Assembly (NCBI RefSeq): GCF_016808095.1
Contig: NC_068976.1
Location: forward strand, 25,948,371 to 26,012,370
Length of the DNA stretch: 64,000 nt
Direction of reading: 5' to 3'
From: Vigna angularis
Taxonomy: Eukaryota > Streptophyta > Magnoliopsida > Fabales > Fabaceae
Under the pieces are notes generated by a model. That model was not told the DNA's origin, did no database searches, and worked only from the letters and a program-made list of their open reading frames with translations. The stretch's first letter is position 1, and each line of letters opens with the position of its first letter. Made by a program: the position numbers and the translations under genes. Shown here piece after piece: positions 19,869-29,921 of this stretch.

Positions 19869-20063
19869 CTTTTGTTTTTGTATTATCTTGAATCTTGAAT
19901 ATGCAATCTTTTGCTTTTGTCTCATCTTAAATCTTGAATATGGAGTCCTTTTGTTTTCTATGATCTTGAACCTTGAATATGCAATCTTTTGCTTTTGTCT
20001 GATCTTAAATCTTGAATATGAAGTCTTTTGTTTTTGTATGATCTTGAATTTTGAATATGAACA
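19869..20063 (+). repeat. Tandem repeat, ~39 bp x 5
   Basis: Five imperfect units, each containing CTTTTG(C/T)TTTTGT and ATCTT(A/G)AATCTTGAATATG. The unit is 39 bp, divisible by three, which explains open frames crossing it on both strands; these are not genes. Confidence 0.9.
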
Positions 20064-20135
20064 TGCTTCTATGATGAGATCCAAGTCTATTGAAGATTGT
20101 AAAACGTTTAGTTGTTTCTTTTACATCTTTCTAGA

Positions 20136-20770
20136 AGGATGAGAAGTTGTTTAACCGGCTTTGCCATATTCAACTTCTTATTTCCTCAGAACTTTTATTG
20201 ATTTTATCTATTTATATTGCATTTTCTGAAAGGATGAGAAGTTGTCTAACCGGCTTTGCCAGATTCAACTTCTTATTTTCCGAGAACTTTTATTGTTTTT
20301 TTATCTATTTATATTGCACTTTCTGGAAGAATAAGAAGTTGTCTAACCGGCTTTGCCAGATTCAACTTCTTATTTCCCCAGAACTTTTATTGTTTTTTTT
20401 TATCTATTTATATTGCATTTTTTGGAAGGATGAGAAGTTGTCTAACCGGCTTCGCCAGATTCAACTTCTTGTTTCCCCATAAATTTTATTGTTTTTATCT
20501 ATTTATATTACGATTTTCTGGAAGGATAAGAAGTTGTCTAACCGGCTTTGGCAGATTCAATTTCTTGTTTCCCTAGAACGTTTATTTGTTTCTTTTACAT
20601 ATTTCTGGAAGGATGAGAAGTTGTCTAACTAGCTATGCCAGATTCAAGTTCTTGTTGCCCCATAACTTTTATTGTTTTTATCTGTTTCTATTGCATCTTT
20701 CTAAAAGGATAAGAAGATGTCTAACTGGCTATGCTAGATTCAAATTCTTAGTTCTCCAGAATGTTTATAA
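20136..20770 (+). repeat. Tandem repeat, ~95 bp x 7
   Basis: Seven units start AGGAT(G/A)AGAAG(T/A)TGTCTAAC at about 20136, 20232, 20329, 20427, 20523, 20611 and 20706. Each continues with CGGCTTTGCCAGATTCAA and a T-rich tail containing TTTTTATCTATTTATATT. The last two units diverge most. The frames of 68-111 codons over the array are repeat artefacts. Confidence 0.9.
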
Positions 20771-21429
20771 TGTGATATTGTATTATTGTTAATTTATTTT
20801 TTGAAATAATCATTTTGTATGATTTCTATGATGAATGTATTTTATGATGTTGGATATGAAATTTTGCATTTGAATATAATATGAGTCTTGGGGAGAGACT
20901 CTATAATGGCATGATATTAGTGTATATGTTGATGTTGAGGGTCCTGTTGTTGGTGGTTAGCCTAATACTCTAATAATTATCCAGTATCAAAAGGAAGGAT
21001 GTGTTTTGTGGTGAGAGTGGTAGGACGTCCTAATCTATGTTCATTTATGGTCATAGATGTTAACGGACTAACCTTGTGGGTGATATGATAGATTGTATTT
21101 GGCCAAGATTTTGTTGTGAGAGAAGTAGAGGTCACCACAAGTGCATGACCACCCGAGACTTCCACTAACATTATATCCAGAAAATAGAGTCTAGTATAAT
21201 AATTGCATCTTACAAGATTTTATGGTGAATGTATTACATATAATAATAATGTTATGTCTCTTTTAGAATTTGCATGGTAGCTCACCCTTACTTGTTTGTT
21301 TGTGCCAAAAAATCTTATTTTTGCGATGATCGTACAACGTTTATGTTATACGAAGCAGATGAGGGAACGACTTCTGAACCAATACAAGTGAAGTAGGCGG
21401 CAGCAGAGAAATGAAAAATAGTTTGAGAA

Positions 21430-22435
21430 GAGAAAGAAAAAAAATTATAAATGGAAGTACCGACGAAATTATTTCTGTCGATAAATGATGCATTACCAAC
21501 GGATTTTATCGATGGATGTAAAAAATGTAATTACCGACGGATATTTGTCCTTCGGTAATTATCGACGAACAAGTTCCGTCGATAAATCCGTAGGTAAAAA
21601 GAGCGGCAAAATTCTCACCCATTTATTCTCTCTCTGCGCGAAGAAGACTATATTTTTCTATCTCACAAAACACTTTCGTCATTTTTTCTTTCCTCTCATC
21701 TCAAGATCATTTCTCACTTTCTCTGCAACCATTTTTCTCTCTCGTGCAACCATCTTCTCACACTACCACCGCTGCTGTTGGAGAGTGCCACCGCTTTCGT
21801 GGAGAGCGTCACCGCTGTCGTGGGAGAACGCTACCGCTGCCGTGGGAGAACCACGCGGAGCGTCATCACTGCCGTTGAAGACCGCCACCGCTATCGTTAG
21901 AGAGCGACACCGCTGCCGTTGGAGAGCGTCACTACTGTCGTTGGGGAGAGCCACCGTTGTCATGGGAGAACGCCACCACTACCGTGGGAGAACCACTGCC
22001 GTCGGAGAACCATGCGAAGTAGTGCTGCCGTCAAGATGCTAAAAAACTAATTGGGGATTTTTCCCAATTTTAGGGTTTCTAAAACAATTGAAGAACCTAA
22101 GTAGAGCCTTTGATTTTGGTTTTGGAATGAATTGGATTGTTGTTTTGATTTAGGAATGAAGAAAGTTTGATAAAAGAATCGAGATATTTACCGACGGACT
22201 TACCGACGGTTTTTTTCTTCAGTAATTACTAACAAATTTTTGTGATAATTACCAACGAATTTGGCCTTCGATAATTAACAACGACCATAATAATCCGTCG
22301 ATAAAAATTACCGACCACGTTATTATCGACGGACCAAACTCCGTCGGTAAGCCGTTGGAAAAATGACATTACCAACAAATTTTGGACGTTTTCGACGGAT
22401 TTTGATCGTCGGTAATAATTTTTTTTTTTGTAGTG
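21430..22435 (+). mobile_element. CACTA-like non-autonomous element (copy B), ~1 kb
   Basis: The right end is TTTTTGTAGTG (22425-22435), the complement of a CACTACAAAAA terminus. Both flanks (21455-21600 and 22185-22420) are dense in ACCGACGG / CCGTCGATAA words, the subterminal-repeat style of CACTA elements. The ends match those of copy A at 5863-6124 in reverse orientation. The left terminus has decayed, so the start is approximate. It sits inside the LTR-like repeat 19690-22557. The interior (21600-22170) is GC-richer and carries the 22-bp tandem array, without a transposase frame. Confidence 0.7.
21766..22003 (+). repeat. GC-rich minisatellite, ~22 bp x 11
   Basis: About eleven variable units of the form ACCGCTGTCGTGGGAGAGCGTC, each starting ACCGCT or a close variant. 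It lies in the interior of CACTA-like copy B. The 185-codon frame at 21485-22042 crosses it and is most likely not a real protein. Confidence 0.85.
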
Positions 22436-22557
22436 GAAAGCATAATGTATTTTCAGTGTGAACTTTTTTACTCCTAAATGAATTATTGTAATATTGTACG
22501 ATATTTATATTATTTATAAAATGATTAGTGTGTGAGATTTTATTTTTGGGTGTTACA

Positions 22558-23305
22558 CATACTTATCATGCACAACTCTCATCTTCGTGATCTCATTACC
22601 AATTATCTTTGCTCAGTGTAATCTGTTCTACCTCATGCATCAAACTTGTTATCAAGATGAAGAAAAACAATATTTTGACAACTTTTAAAAAATAACAACT
22701 TTTAAAAAATACATCTACTTTAACTTCCTTTAAAAATATAATGACATATATTATAATTTAAGTTAAAAATTAAAATAAATATAACTAAAGTATTATTATT
22801 TTTAGATTGCAGTGTGAATTTTTTTTTCTTTAGTGGTGTTAACATATGTCTCGTCCAAGTTTAGTTCTCATTCAAACATATGTCTCATCCATATATCTCA
22901 CTCCCATCCACTCTCCTTCCATACCAAAGTCTCCAATTTTGGTTTTCTTAAAATTGGAGTTTGTGTACGACCTAGCAAATCTTTGAATATTATATTGTAA
23001 AGAGTAGAAAGTGTTAAAATTAATATTTTTTTTTCAATAATCTGTTATTATATGAGAAATTATATAATAAACTTAACTGGAAAAAATTAGTTCGAAAGTC
23101 TTATTTGGATAAGTTTTGCTGAAGAAACTTAATAAAATAATTCTAGGAAAATACGGGACTCAGTGCGTTAATATTGAAAGCTGAAAATTTGTAACTTAAC
23201 CAACTATTTGAGGTATATTCAATGTTTTAACATTTGCTGGGAAAGGACAAATAATCTCAGGTGACAAAATTAATTAGTAAAATATAATGCTTTTAGTTTA
23301 ATTGA
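22558..23305. other. Intergenic, no feature seen
   Basis: AT-rich DNA between the LTR-like repeat and the small Copia derivative. Nothing is supported. Confidence 0.4.
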
Positions 23306-23310
23306 GAATT

Positions 23311-23484
23311 GGTTAGATATATTATCTTTATTTTATATTTATCTTTTATTTTTAGTTAGTTTTTTATTATTTTTTATTTGTATTTAGGGCTTAGCCCATA
23401 TTTCTTCTATTATAAATAGAGGATCTTATGTGTATATTCAACGCAAAGGATTAATTTCATATATAGTTGTTCACTTATTCAACA
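23311..23484 (+). repeat. Left LTR of the small Copia derivative
   Basis: 174 bp. The first base appears mutated from T to G compared with the right LTR. It ends in CA next to the PBS. Confidence 0.8.
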
Positions 23485-24130
23485 TGGTATCTAGAGCCAA
23501 GTTTTTTTGAGTAAAAAAAAATTATTGTTGCCTCTACCACTACACCTGTCGACGACAACACCATTTACCGCTTCTCATTTTTCTGTCATGCATGGTGGCA
23601 CGTCTCCCAATGATTTAGAGCGTCAATGTCACTTTTTTTCCTCTTTTAGGTTCATCGTATGTTCTCATACGTCTCATCTCCTCCAGGCAGCTATTCAAAG
23701 TATCGATGGTGCTCTTTTTTCTTTTTCAGGTGCCTTGATTTTAGAATCTTGGAAATTTAAGATATCTCTCTCCTATTCATTTATAGCTTCTTCTGCTGTC
23801 TCTTCTGACGTCACCATTGCATTTGACCCGTCCATATTTTTTTCTCATGGAAAAGATGGTTTTTGTTATCCGTGGTGGCTCTCCAACAATTATCTCTTTA
23901 TCCACTGGTGACATTCCTCAACGACCATTTGCAAGAAGAGATTTACATTGAGCAATCTCTCATATTTGTTGCCAGGGGAGTCTTTTGGGTTGGTATTTCA
24001 TTTTTTATGCCGTCTTGCAAATCATTAGCAATTTGATGTCACTCGAGTGCAGAAGCAGATATTTTCACTAAGACTATGAATTATATTAGTAACAAGCTTG
24101 ATACATATGTATGTACTAGTTTGAGGGGAG

Positions 24131-24267
24131 TGTTAGATATATTATCTTTATTTTATATTTATCTTTTATCTTTAAATAGTTTGTTATTATTTTTATAAAT
24201 AGAAGATCCTATGTGTATATTCATCACAGAGAGATTAATCCATCTCTAGTTGTTCACTTATTCAACA
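24131..24267 (+). repeat. Right LTR of the small Copia derivative
   Basis: 137 bp, TGTTAGATAT to TTCAACA. It is preceded by a G-rich GAGGGGAG polypurine tract. Confidence 0.8.
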
Positions 24268-24272
24268 CAATT

Positions 24273-26718
24273 AAGAACCGATGCATAATTAGTTATTTAA
24301 TAGTTGAATTTTAAAAGAAAAAAATCAACTTTACACACCGTTAAGACATTAATCGATGTTTATTGTCCCGCCTAGACACTTTGTTTTATCCTATGTTTAT
24401 TTAGATGTGTGTGAACTTTTAATTTAAGATATAAGGTTTCTGAAATAAAAATATTGTCTCATATCTATCTATCTATAGAAGATTATTTTTTACAACAACC
24501 AAAAAAAAAGAAGTAAATTTTCAATGTAGTTGCATGCAATCGTTTCACTTTAAAAAATTTCCCAATCTTTAAAAGTTCACAGAATAGTGCATTTTAATAT
24601 TACTATATTTATGGGGGAAAAAGTGTGTTCATAGTTATATATGAGTGCATATATAGACAGCAAACTACTGATCTGCATGTATGAAGTGTTGTTTGAGATT
24701 CAAACCATGTGTAGAATTTTAATTATCTTCATAATTAGTGGGGATATTGGGAACATCAAACTTAACATAATATGTAAGTAACACTGCTATAATAATGGAT
24801 GAACAAATTTATAGAGCATCGTACTATTATTGGTGAGATTTAGACAGGGGTCTTTCCATATGATGAGACTTCTGCAGTGTAAGAATATTCTCTTATTTTA
24901 GTTATCCATTAATGTGCTTCATAATAACTTTATTCATAACATATTAGGGACCACTATGAATGTTTTAAAACCTTTTGTTTCGATTCTAAGTTGTTTGAAA
25001 TATTGAGAGGAAGGAGTAGTATTGTGAAAGGAAGGAGTATTTGGAGATATATTGTTAAGAATGACATTATTAGAATTTATTATTATATATTTCAGATAAT
25101 TATCTACTTTAGAGTATGAAATTTATTATAATTTTATCTTAAAAAGTATATTAGAAAATGTATAATATGGAATTATTAGATGTGATAGAAATATTTTTAA
25201 TTAATTACTAATAGCGGGACAGTGTTTTAAGCAACCATATGAACAGTGATGTAAATAAATGAAGCAAACAGTATAGTGTGGGCCTATGCTATGATGGGAG
25301 GGCATGGCCCGGCTCATGTTGGCCCAATTTCATCAATACATGGTAGTACCATCTTCCACCACCTTACCCACCTTCATCCTTTCTACCATCTCACACACTT
25401 TATTTTATTTTTCATCAAAACTCAGAATCATCAATTTTGTGTCGGCTCCATAGATAGGGCTCATAAATTTATATCAATTAAATCATTATATCGTATTCTT
25501 TATTAATTCTCTTATTTCTTAAATGTAAAAAATATATTTATTTACTTATACTATTTTTAAGTATTAGGAAATGTGAGTTAGAAAGTACACTCATAAATAT
25601 GATAATAATGTGCTCACTAAGTGAGTTTAGATTCAAATTTTAATTTATCCTTCAATTTTTTAATTTGAATTCCAGTTAAAAAATCCATCCCTCATTTGTC
25701 ACTTGTACCCACAGTGAACAATAATTAACAGCTTATGAAAAATTTCGTGATCTAGATTAGCATCACATTAATCACTCCATAATTATGGATACACACTATC
25801 TTATTTAAATTTAGAAAAATAAAATATAAATTGAAAATATATAGTTAAATATAAAATTAGGTTAATGAATTTAAATTTTAAAATATAATTAAGCAAAGAC
25901 CATTTTATTCCATGAATCCCATTGAATTAAATGACAATTAGCTAAATTAATATGCATCTTTTTAATATTTAAAATGACATTTTTTTGTGCTAAATTAAGT
26001 TGCAGTATTTATCTATCTTAAATCCTAAAAACAGCCCTATAGTTGTCACACTGAGCTCATTATTATGCAAGGTCGGGCAAACTACTTTCAACCGACAACA
26101 ATCGAATCACAAAAGCAGAAGAGTTGACCGTAAAATCGAATTAACAAAATTATGTCCCACGCTTTGGTTTTGAAGTCAAAACTCAAGAGCATGGGACAAC
26201 TTCATATTTTATTCATGTCATAACACCCAATAAAATTACAATTTTTAATTTATTTTATTCCTATTTATCTTTTTACTTAACGAAAACGCGTCAAGTACGT
26301 ACATTTTCAAAACACTCGTTTTCAGAGTTGAATTCTTCGAACATCGCGTAACCAAAAATTGATAAACTACTCGTCTTTCCTATTTTTGTTGCATCGCATT
26401 GTTACGCCATTAAGAACCACCGTTCAAGCAAACAAACACAAAAAATGGCAGAAAAAACTATAAGAAAATTCAGATTTATGATGAAATCTCAAAGATAACT
26501 CATCCACTAAAAGGAATACCCAAGTATACAACAAAAATTCCACCATCAGAATATGTACCACATTTTTTCTCCTGTTAATACAAAAAGAAAAGGAAAAAAA
26601 AAATCCAAAGAAGTTAACGCGTACTTGAAACTTGTTCTACTTGTACTTGAGAGAAATCAAATTAAGCTACCCACGTTAAGATGTTAAATCTATGAAATTA
26701 TGTAAAGAATTGGGTGAA
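24273..26718. other. Intergenic, 3' side of the SMR gene
   Basis: AT-rich with no supported gene. The last few hundred bases (about 26300-26718) would contain the 3' untranslated region of the minus-strand SMR gene. No clear poly(A) signal was chosen. Confidence 0.4.
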
Positions 26719-26934
26719 CTAAGCAACAGCTTCGCTGCTGGAGGAAACTCTGAAAATGAGCTCAAGGTCCGGTGGCACAAAGTAGCCGTTCTTCGGTGGC
26801 AGCCTCTGCCGCGCCGTGTGAGGCGGCGACTTCTTTTTGGGAGCAGGCGGACACACCATCGCCGCCGGTATCCGACGAGGGGTGCGTTTGGGCGTGCGGC
26901 AACCTTCGTCAACGTTCTTGACCATGTTTTTCAA
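26719..26934 (-). CDS. SIAMESE-related cyclin-dependent kinase inhibitor (SMR)
   Basis: A 71-residue intronless protein. The N-terminal part has C12-x-TP followed by a basic stretch and IPAAMVCPPAPKKK (residues 22-35), the conserved SIM/SMR segment. The C-terminal part has YFVPPDLELIF (51-61), with the PPDLE signature. Plant SMR proteins bind CDK-cyclin complexes in the nucleus, block mitotic entry and promote endoreduplication, often under stress or hormone control. Length is within the family range (about 60-130 aa). The start at 26934 is the first ATG, about 40 bp downstream of a TATA box on the same strand; M4 is an alternative. The gene is an isolated GC-rich island in AT-rich DNA. The exact SMR paralogue is not assignable. 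Confidence 0.85.
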   Translation of the reverse strand: MKNMVKNVDEGCRTPKRTPRRIPAAMVCPPAPKKKSPPHTARQRLPPKNGYFVPPDLELIFRVSSSSEAVA

Positions 26935-26974
26935 CTTTTGAGAATGTTTGTGTTTGGGAGCGCGCGAACGTTGT

Positions 26975-26983
26975 TATTTATAG
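26975..26983 (-). promoter_or_regulatory. TATA box of the SMR gene
   Basis: CTATAAATA on the - strand, 41 bp before the ATG, implying a very short leader. The upstream DNA (27000-27340) is unusually GC-rich, with several ACGT cores (for example CCACGTGGC at about 27097-27105 and TTACGTGG at about 27362-27369), the type bound by bZIP/bHLH factors. Factor binding is inference. Confidence 0.6.
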
Positions 26984-27703
26984 GTACACCGAGGAACAAG
27001 TGGGTTGGGGTGACTCAAGTTACTTGCTCCGCAAGGAGACAGAGTAGGTTACGTGCTTTGGGTCGCGCAAGCGTGTGGTGGAATCTTGAGGGAGTCCACG
27101 TGGCAAAAAGGGCGGGTTTCTGGCACATGGGGCCCTCGATGAGGGGCATAGGATTCTGGTTCCAATACGTTTTGGGCCTTTGAATTAAGTCCACAGGTTC
27201 TGTTTTGGCGGGAAAATTTGGGTCGGTGGTTAATGGGCCACGTAGTTAATGTGCGCGTGCGCAATGACCTTCGTAACGTTTTCTGATGAATGCCACCGCC
27301 AAGCTAACCTAAACCGTCAATGTTGGCGTTCCTCCGTTAAGTTAAACGTCCTTTTGAAATCGTTACGTGGCAATGCCTTTTGTTTGTTTCAACTGTGTGT
27401 TATTTAATGTTGGGATAACGCTCACGACTCCACTCAGGAAAAAAAAAAGTAACTTATGGTCTATGTGCAGAATTTCTGTACCAATAACAGTGCGACATCT
27501 AGTTTACAACCCATTTCAATTTAATTATTTTCATTTAAATAAAGTAACTAATGCAATTAATATTAAAAAAATATTAATGATTTTTTATTGTTAAAAATTT
27601 GAAAGTAGCTTGGAATTGTCGGTGCGGGAGAAGTATTTCTGGACATCCTTAATGGGCCATATGTTCAGTAGGCCTGTAATGTGGGCCACGATGGATTTGT
27701 TAA

Positions 27704-27712
27704 TAACGCTAG
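27704..27712. repeat. Left 9-bp target duplication of the split MULE
   Basis: TAACGCTAG, identical to 39543-39551. Confidence 0.88.
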
Positions 27713-29163
27713 GAAAGTTACTCCCTACACCACCTCACATTGCTACTTGCATCATCATATTTTTAAAATTTCAAAATTATCCTTTATGTTTTAAAAAATC
27801 CTACACTCCCACTTCTTTTCTTCAACGGATGTTGACATTCGTTGAAGAAAAATTTTTAAACGGATTTTGACAAGGATTTTTTAAGCCTTCAACAAATGTC
27901 GAAATTCGATGAAGTTTTTAAAAATCCTTCAACGGAACGGATGTCGAAATCCGTTAAGAAATTTTGCAAAAACTGATTTTGAAATCCGTTTAAGGAAAGA
28001 GAAAAACAAAACTCTTGCAAATCATGAGAACCATGGTGATTCTGTTTGCATGCGGGTAGTGAGTAGTATATGTGAGGAAAGGAAAAGAGAAGGGTCACGA
28101 CGGAGTGGGTGTATGTGTTTTAGTTTTGTCTGGTAGAGTGGAAGAAAGCTTTTGGCGTGAGTTTGTGAAGAGAGGAACGAGTGTGGTCACAGTTTAGAGT
28201 GGTTAGGAGAGTATATTGTGCTCTCGGTTCTGACTGGAAAAGAATTGATAATAGTGATAGGTTTGGGAAAGCCGTGAGTGTGTTGTGAGGAGAAAGATAA
28301 GAAGGTAGGCTCTGGGAAGTGGTAGGAAAGCTTGGTAGGTTACGTGTGAAGAAATGCCTCGGGTTGGTGTGGTGGAGTTAAGATAGTGAGAAAGGAGAGT
28401 TAGAAGATCCTTTCGGGATGTTAAAGTGGGAGAGTAACTTTGCATGAGAGTTAAATATTCTATGATTAATTTAAGATGAGGATGTCATAAGTGGAAATAT
28501 ATGAGTAAAATAAGGGAGAGGATTTACGTAAAGGGTAAGAAGAGAGAGGTTGCCTTTGGGTTGTTTCTCTTGGTGGAGTTTTCTGCATGGGCTTTCTATG
28601 TTGTTGAGTGAATGTGTATGTGGGAGAGTTTACTTGGTTAGAGTTTGGTTAAAATATTGGAATCAAAGAAAGAGGAGTTGAAGAACTAGAAGAGATAAGG
28701 AGTGTGAATGAAGGTATGATGGTGTTACAGAATGTTAGAAAGTTAGTGAGGGTGGATCGTTTTATGTATGCATGGTGTGATAGAAGAAAGAGAACTAGGG
28801 GTTGTGGGTTTTGGAAATGGTGAGTTAAAGATGAGTGAGAGGAAGGTTTGGTTGCTTGGGTTGTAGTGTTTGGAAGATATTATGGGTGGAGGTTTTTATT
28901 GAATAGAACATAAGGAGTGAGTGGGAGTTTTGGGCTGAGTGAAAAGAAGACGAGATAAAGCTTGGAAGAGTTCTGTAGGTGGTTGGAAGGAGAGAGAAAG
29001 GAATAAGAGTAGAGGAAGAGATCTTTCCTAGCCTTAGGATGTAGTTAGATCCGAAGGAAAAGAGGAAGAGGTAGAGGTAGCCATGTGTAGTTTTGGGTGG
29101 AGTTACGAGTATAGGGACGAGTATGTGTATGAAGGTAGAGAAAGTGAAGAAAGGCAGAGAAAG

Positions 29164-29865
29164 TGTACCATAGGATACCTGAATTCACCAGCGATCGACC
29201 TTTAACATCATAAGTGTTTACGGGTTGATGTCGAGCACCTGGTAATCGACAGTCAGTGACATTCGCATGTTGATGTCGAGCACCTGGTGATCGACAGTCA
29301 GTGACATTCGCATGTTGATGTCGAGCACCTGGTGATCGACAGTCAGTGACATTCGCAGGATGATGTCGATCATCTGGCAATCGACAACCAGTGATGTCGC
29401 GACACATAGCGCTCGCACGACAACAAAGCAGTTTAGCATATACTAACGGACAGTTTCGAATATTAGTCAGATACCACGAATCACGGGAATAACTGACCCA
29501 GTATCAAACACGATCTAAACAGTTACAACTCCCAGGTAGTCAACTTCGGTAACTGACCGAACTTTGAGGTAAACGGTTTATTTTACTGTTTTAAATACAC
29601 AAAGCACATGAGAAAAAAGGTACGTTTTTCCCCTTAGAGAAATTAAGAGAGAGAAATTATTCTTCTTCTTCTTGATCACTTTGAACTGTAAACATTCAGG
29701 AAATCTCTTTTCTGACTTGAGCGTCGGAGTGCCTTTGCAGGTACCCAGCCCATTTTCCCCTCGGAGAACATAGCACAGAGAGAGAGATCACATTAGCGGT
29801 GTCACAGGAAGGAGCAGTTGAGATTTGCTAGGTTCGTATCTCGGTTTCACATCCATACTGAAACA
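29164..29865 (+). repeat. 5' LTR of the Gypsy element
   Basis: 702 bp, TG...CA. It contains four 45-bp tandem units (29224-29400) built on GTTGATGTCGAGCACCTGGT. About 12 differences from the 3' LTR were counted by eye. Confidence 0.95.
29224..29400 (+). repeat. 45-bp tandem repeat x 4 inside the LTR
   Basis: Three near-identical units and one divergent unit, each with ATGTCGAGCACCTGG and ATCGACAGTCAGTGACATTC. The array is copied in the 3' LTR at the same register, so it predates this insertion. The frames crossing it are artefacts. Confidence 0.9.
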
Positions 29866-29866
29866 T

Positions 29867-29883
29867 TTTGGCGCCCACCGTGG
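29867..29883 (+). other. Primer-binding site of the Gypsy element
   Basis: TTTGGCGCCCACCGTGGG lies 1-2 bp inside the 5' LTR. The TGGCGCC core is the usual PBS start in Tat/Athila-type Gypsy elements. The matching tRNA is not assigned here. Confidence 0.8.
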
Positions 29884-29921
29884 GACCGAGATTTGACATC
29901 CCAACGACGACCACCGGAGCT

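Larger units (their letters stand above)
19690..22557 (+). mobile_element. Long LTR-like repeat, copy 1 (probable solo LTR)
   Basis: Starts with a promoter-like CCTATAAATAG (about 19691), runs through a purine-rich leader with AGAGGTAAGGGG (about 19845), then tandem repeats, and ends GGGTGTTACA at 22557. It has no retroviral-type protein frame. Several blocks recur, in the same order but on the other strand, in 48482-50900: the AGAGGTAAGGG word, the TAGGACGTCCTA.. CTCTCACCAC block (about 20990-21040), the GTAGCTCACCCTTACTTG block (21280-21297) and the TGCGATGATCGTAC block (about 21318). Order conservation argues for one repeat family, probably the LTR of a large Gypsy-type element. The 5' boundary is not fixed and no target duplication was found. 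A CACTA-like element is inserted at 21430-22435. Confidence 0.55.
23311..24267 (+). mobile_element. Internally deleted Copia (Ty1) element, 957 bp
   Basis: LTRs at 23311-23484 and 24131-24267 share TTAGATATATTATCTTTATT and end TTATTCAACA; the right one lacks about 40 bp. The PBS just inside the left LTR, TGGTATCTAGAGCC (23485-23498), fits initiator-Met tRNA. Flanks GAATT and CAATT differ at one of five bases, consistent with an old 5-bp duplication. Between the LTRs only the end of the RNase H region is recognisable: GCAGATATTTTCACTAAGAC (about 24054) reads ADIFTK, followed by a KLDTYVCTSLRG-like tail before the right LTR. It cannot encode its own proteins. Confidence 0.8.

Noticed and set aside
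19857..20792. Several open frames on both strands (68-111 codons)
   Set aside because: They cross tandem repeats and repeat the same peptide words; repeat artefacts, not genes.
21485..22042. 185-codon frame on +
   Set aside because: The second half translates the 22-bp minisatellite and the first half the CACTA subterminal words; no domain.
23507..23911. 134-codon frame in the small Copia derivative
   Set aside because: No match to Copia domains that I recognise, low complexity and no ATG in a sensible context; likely non-coding debris.
29224..29400. Possible CRISPR-like array (45-bp repeats)
   Set aside because: Head-to-tail tandem units with no spacers, inside a retrotransposon LTR in a plant genome.
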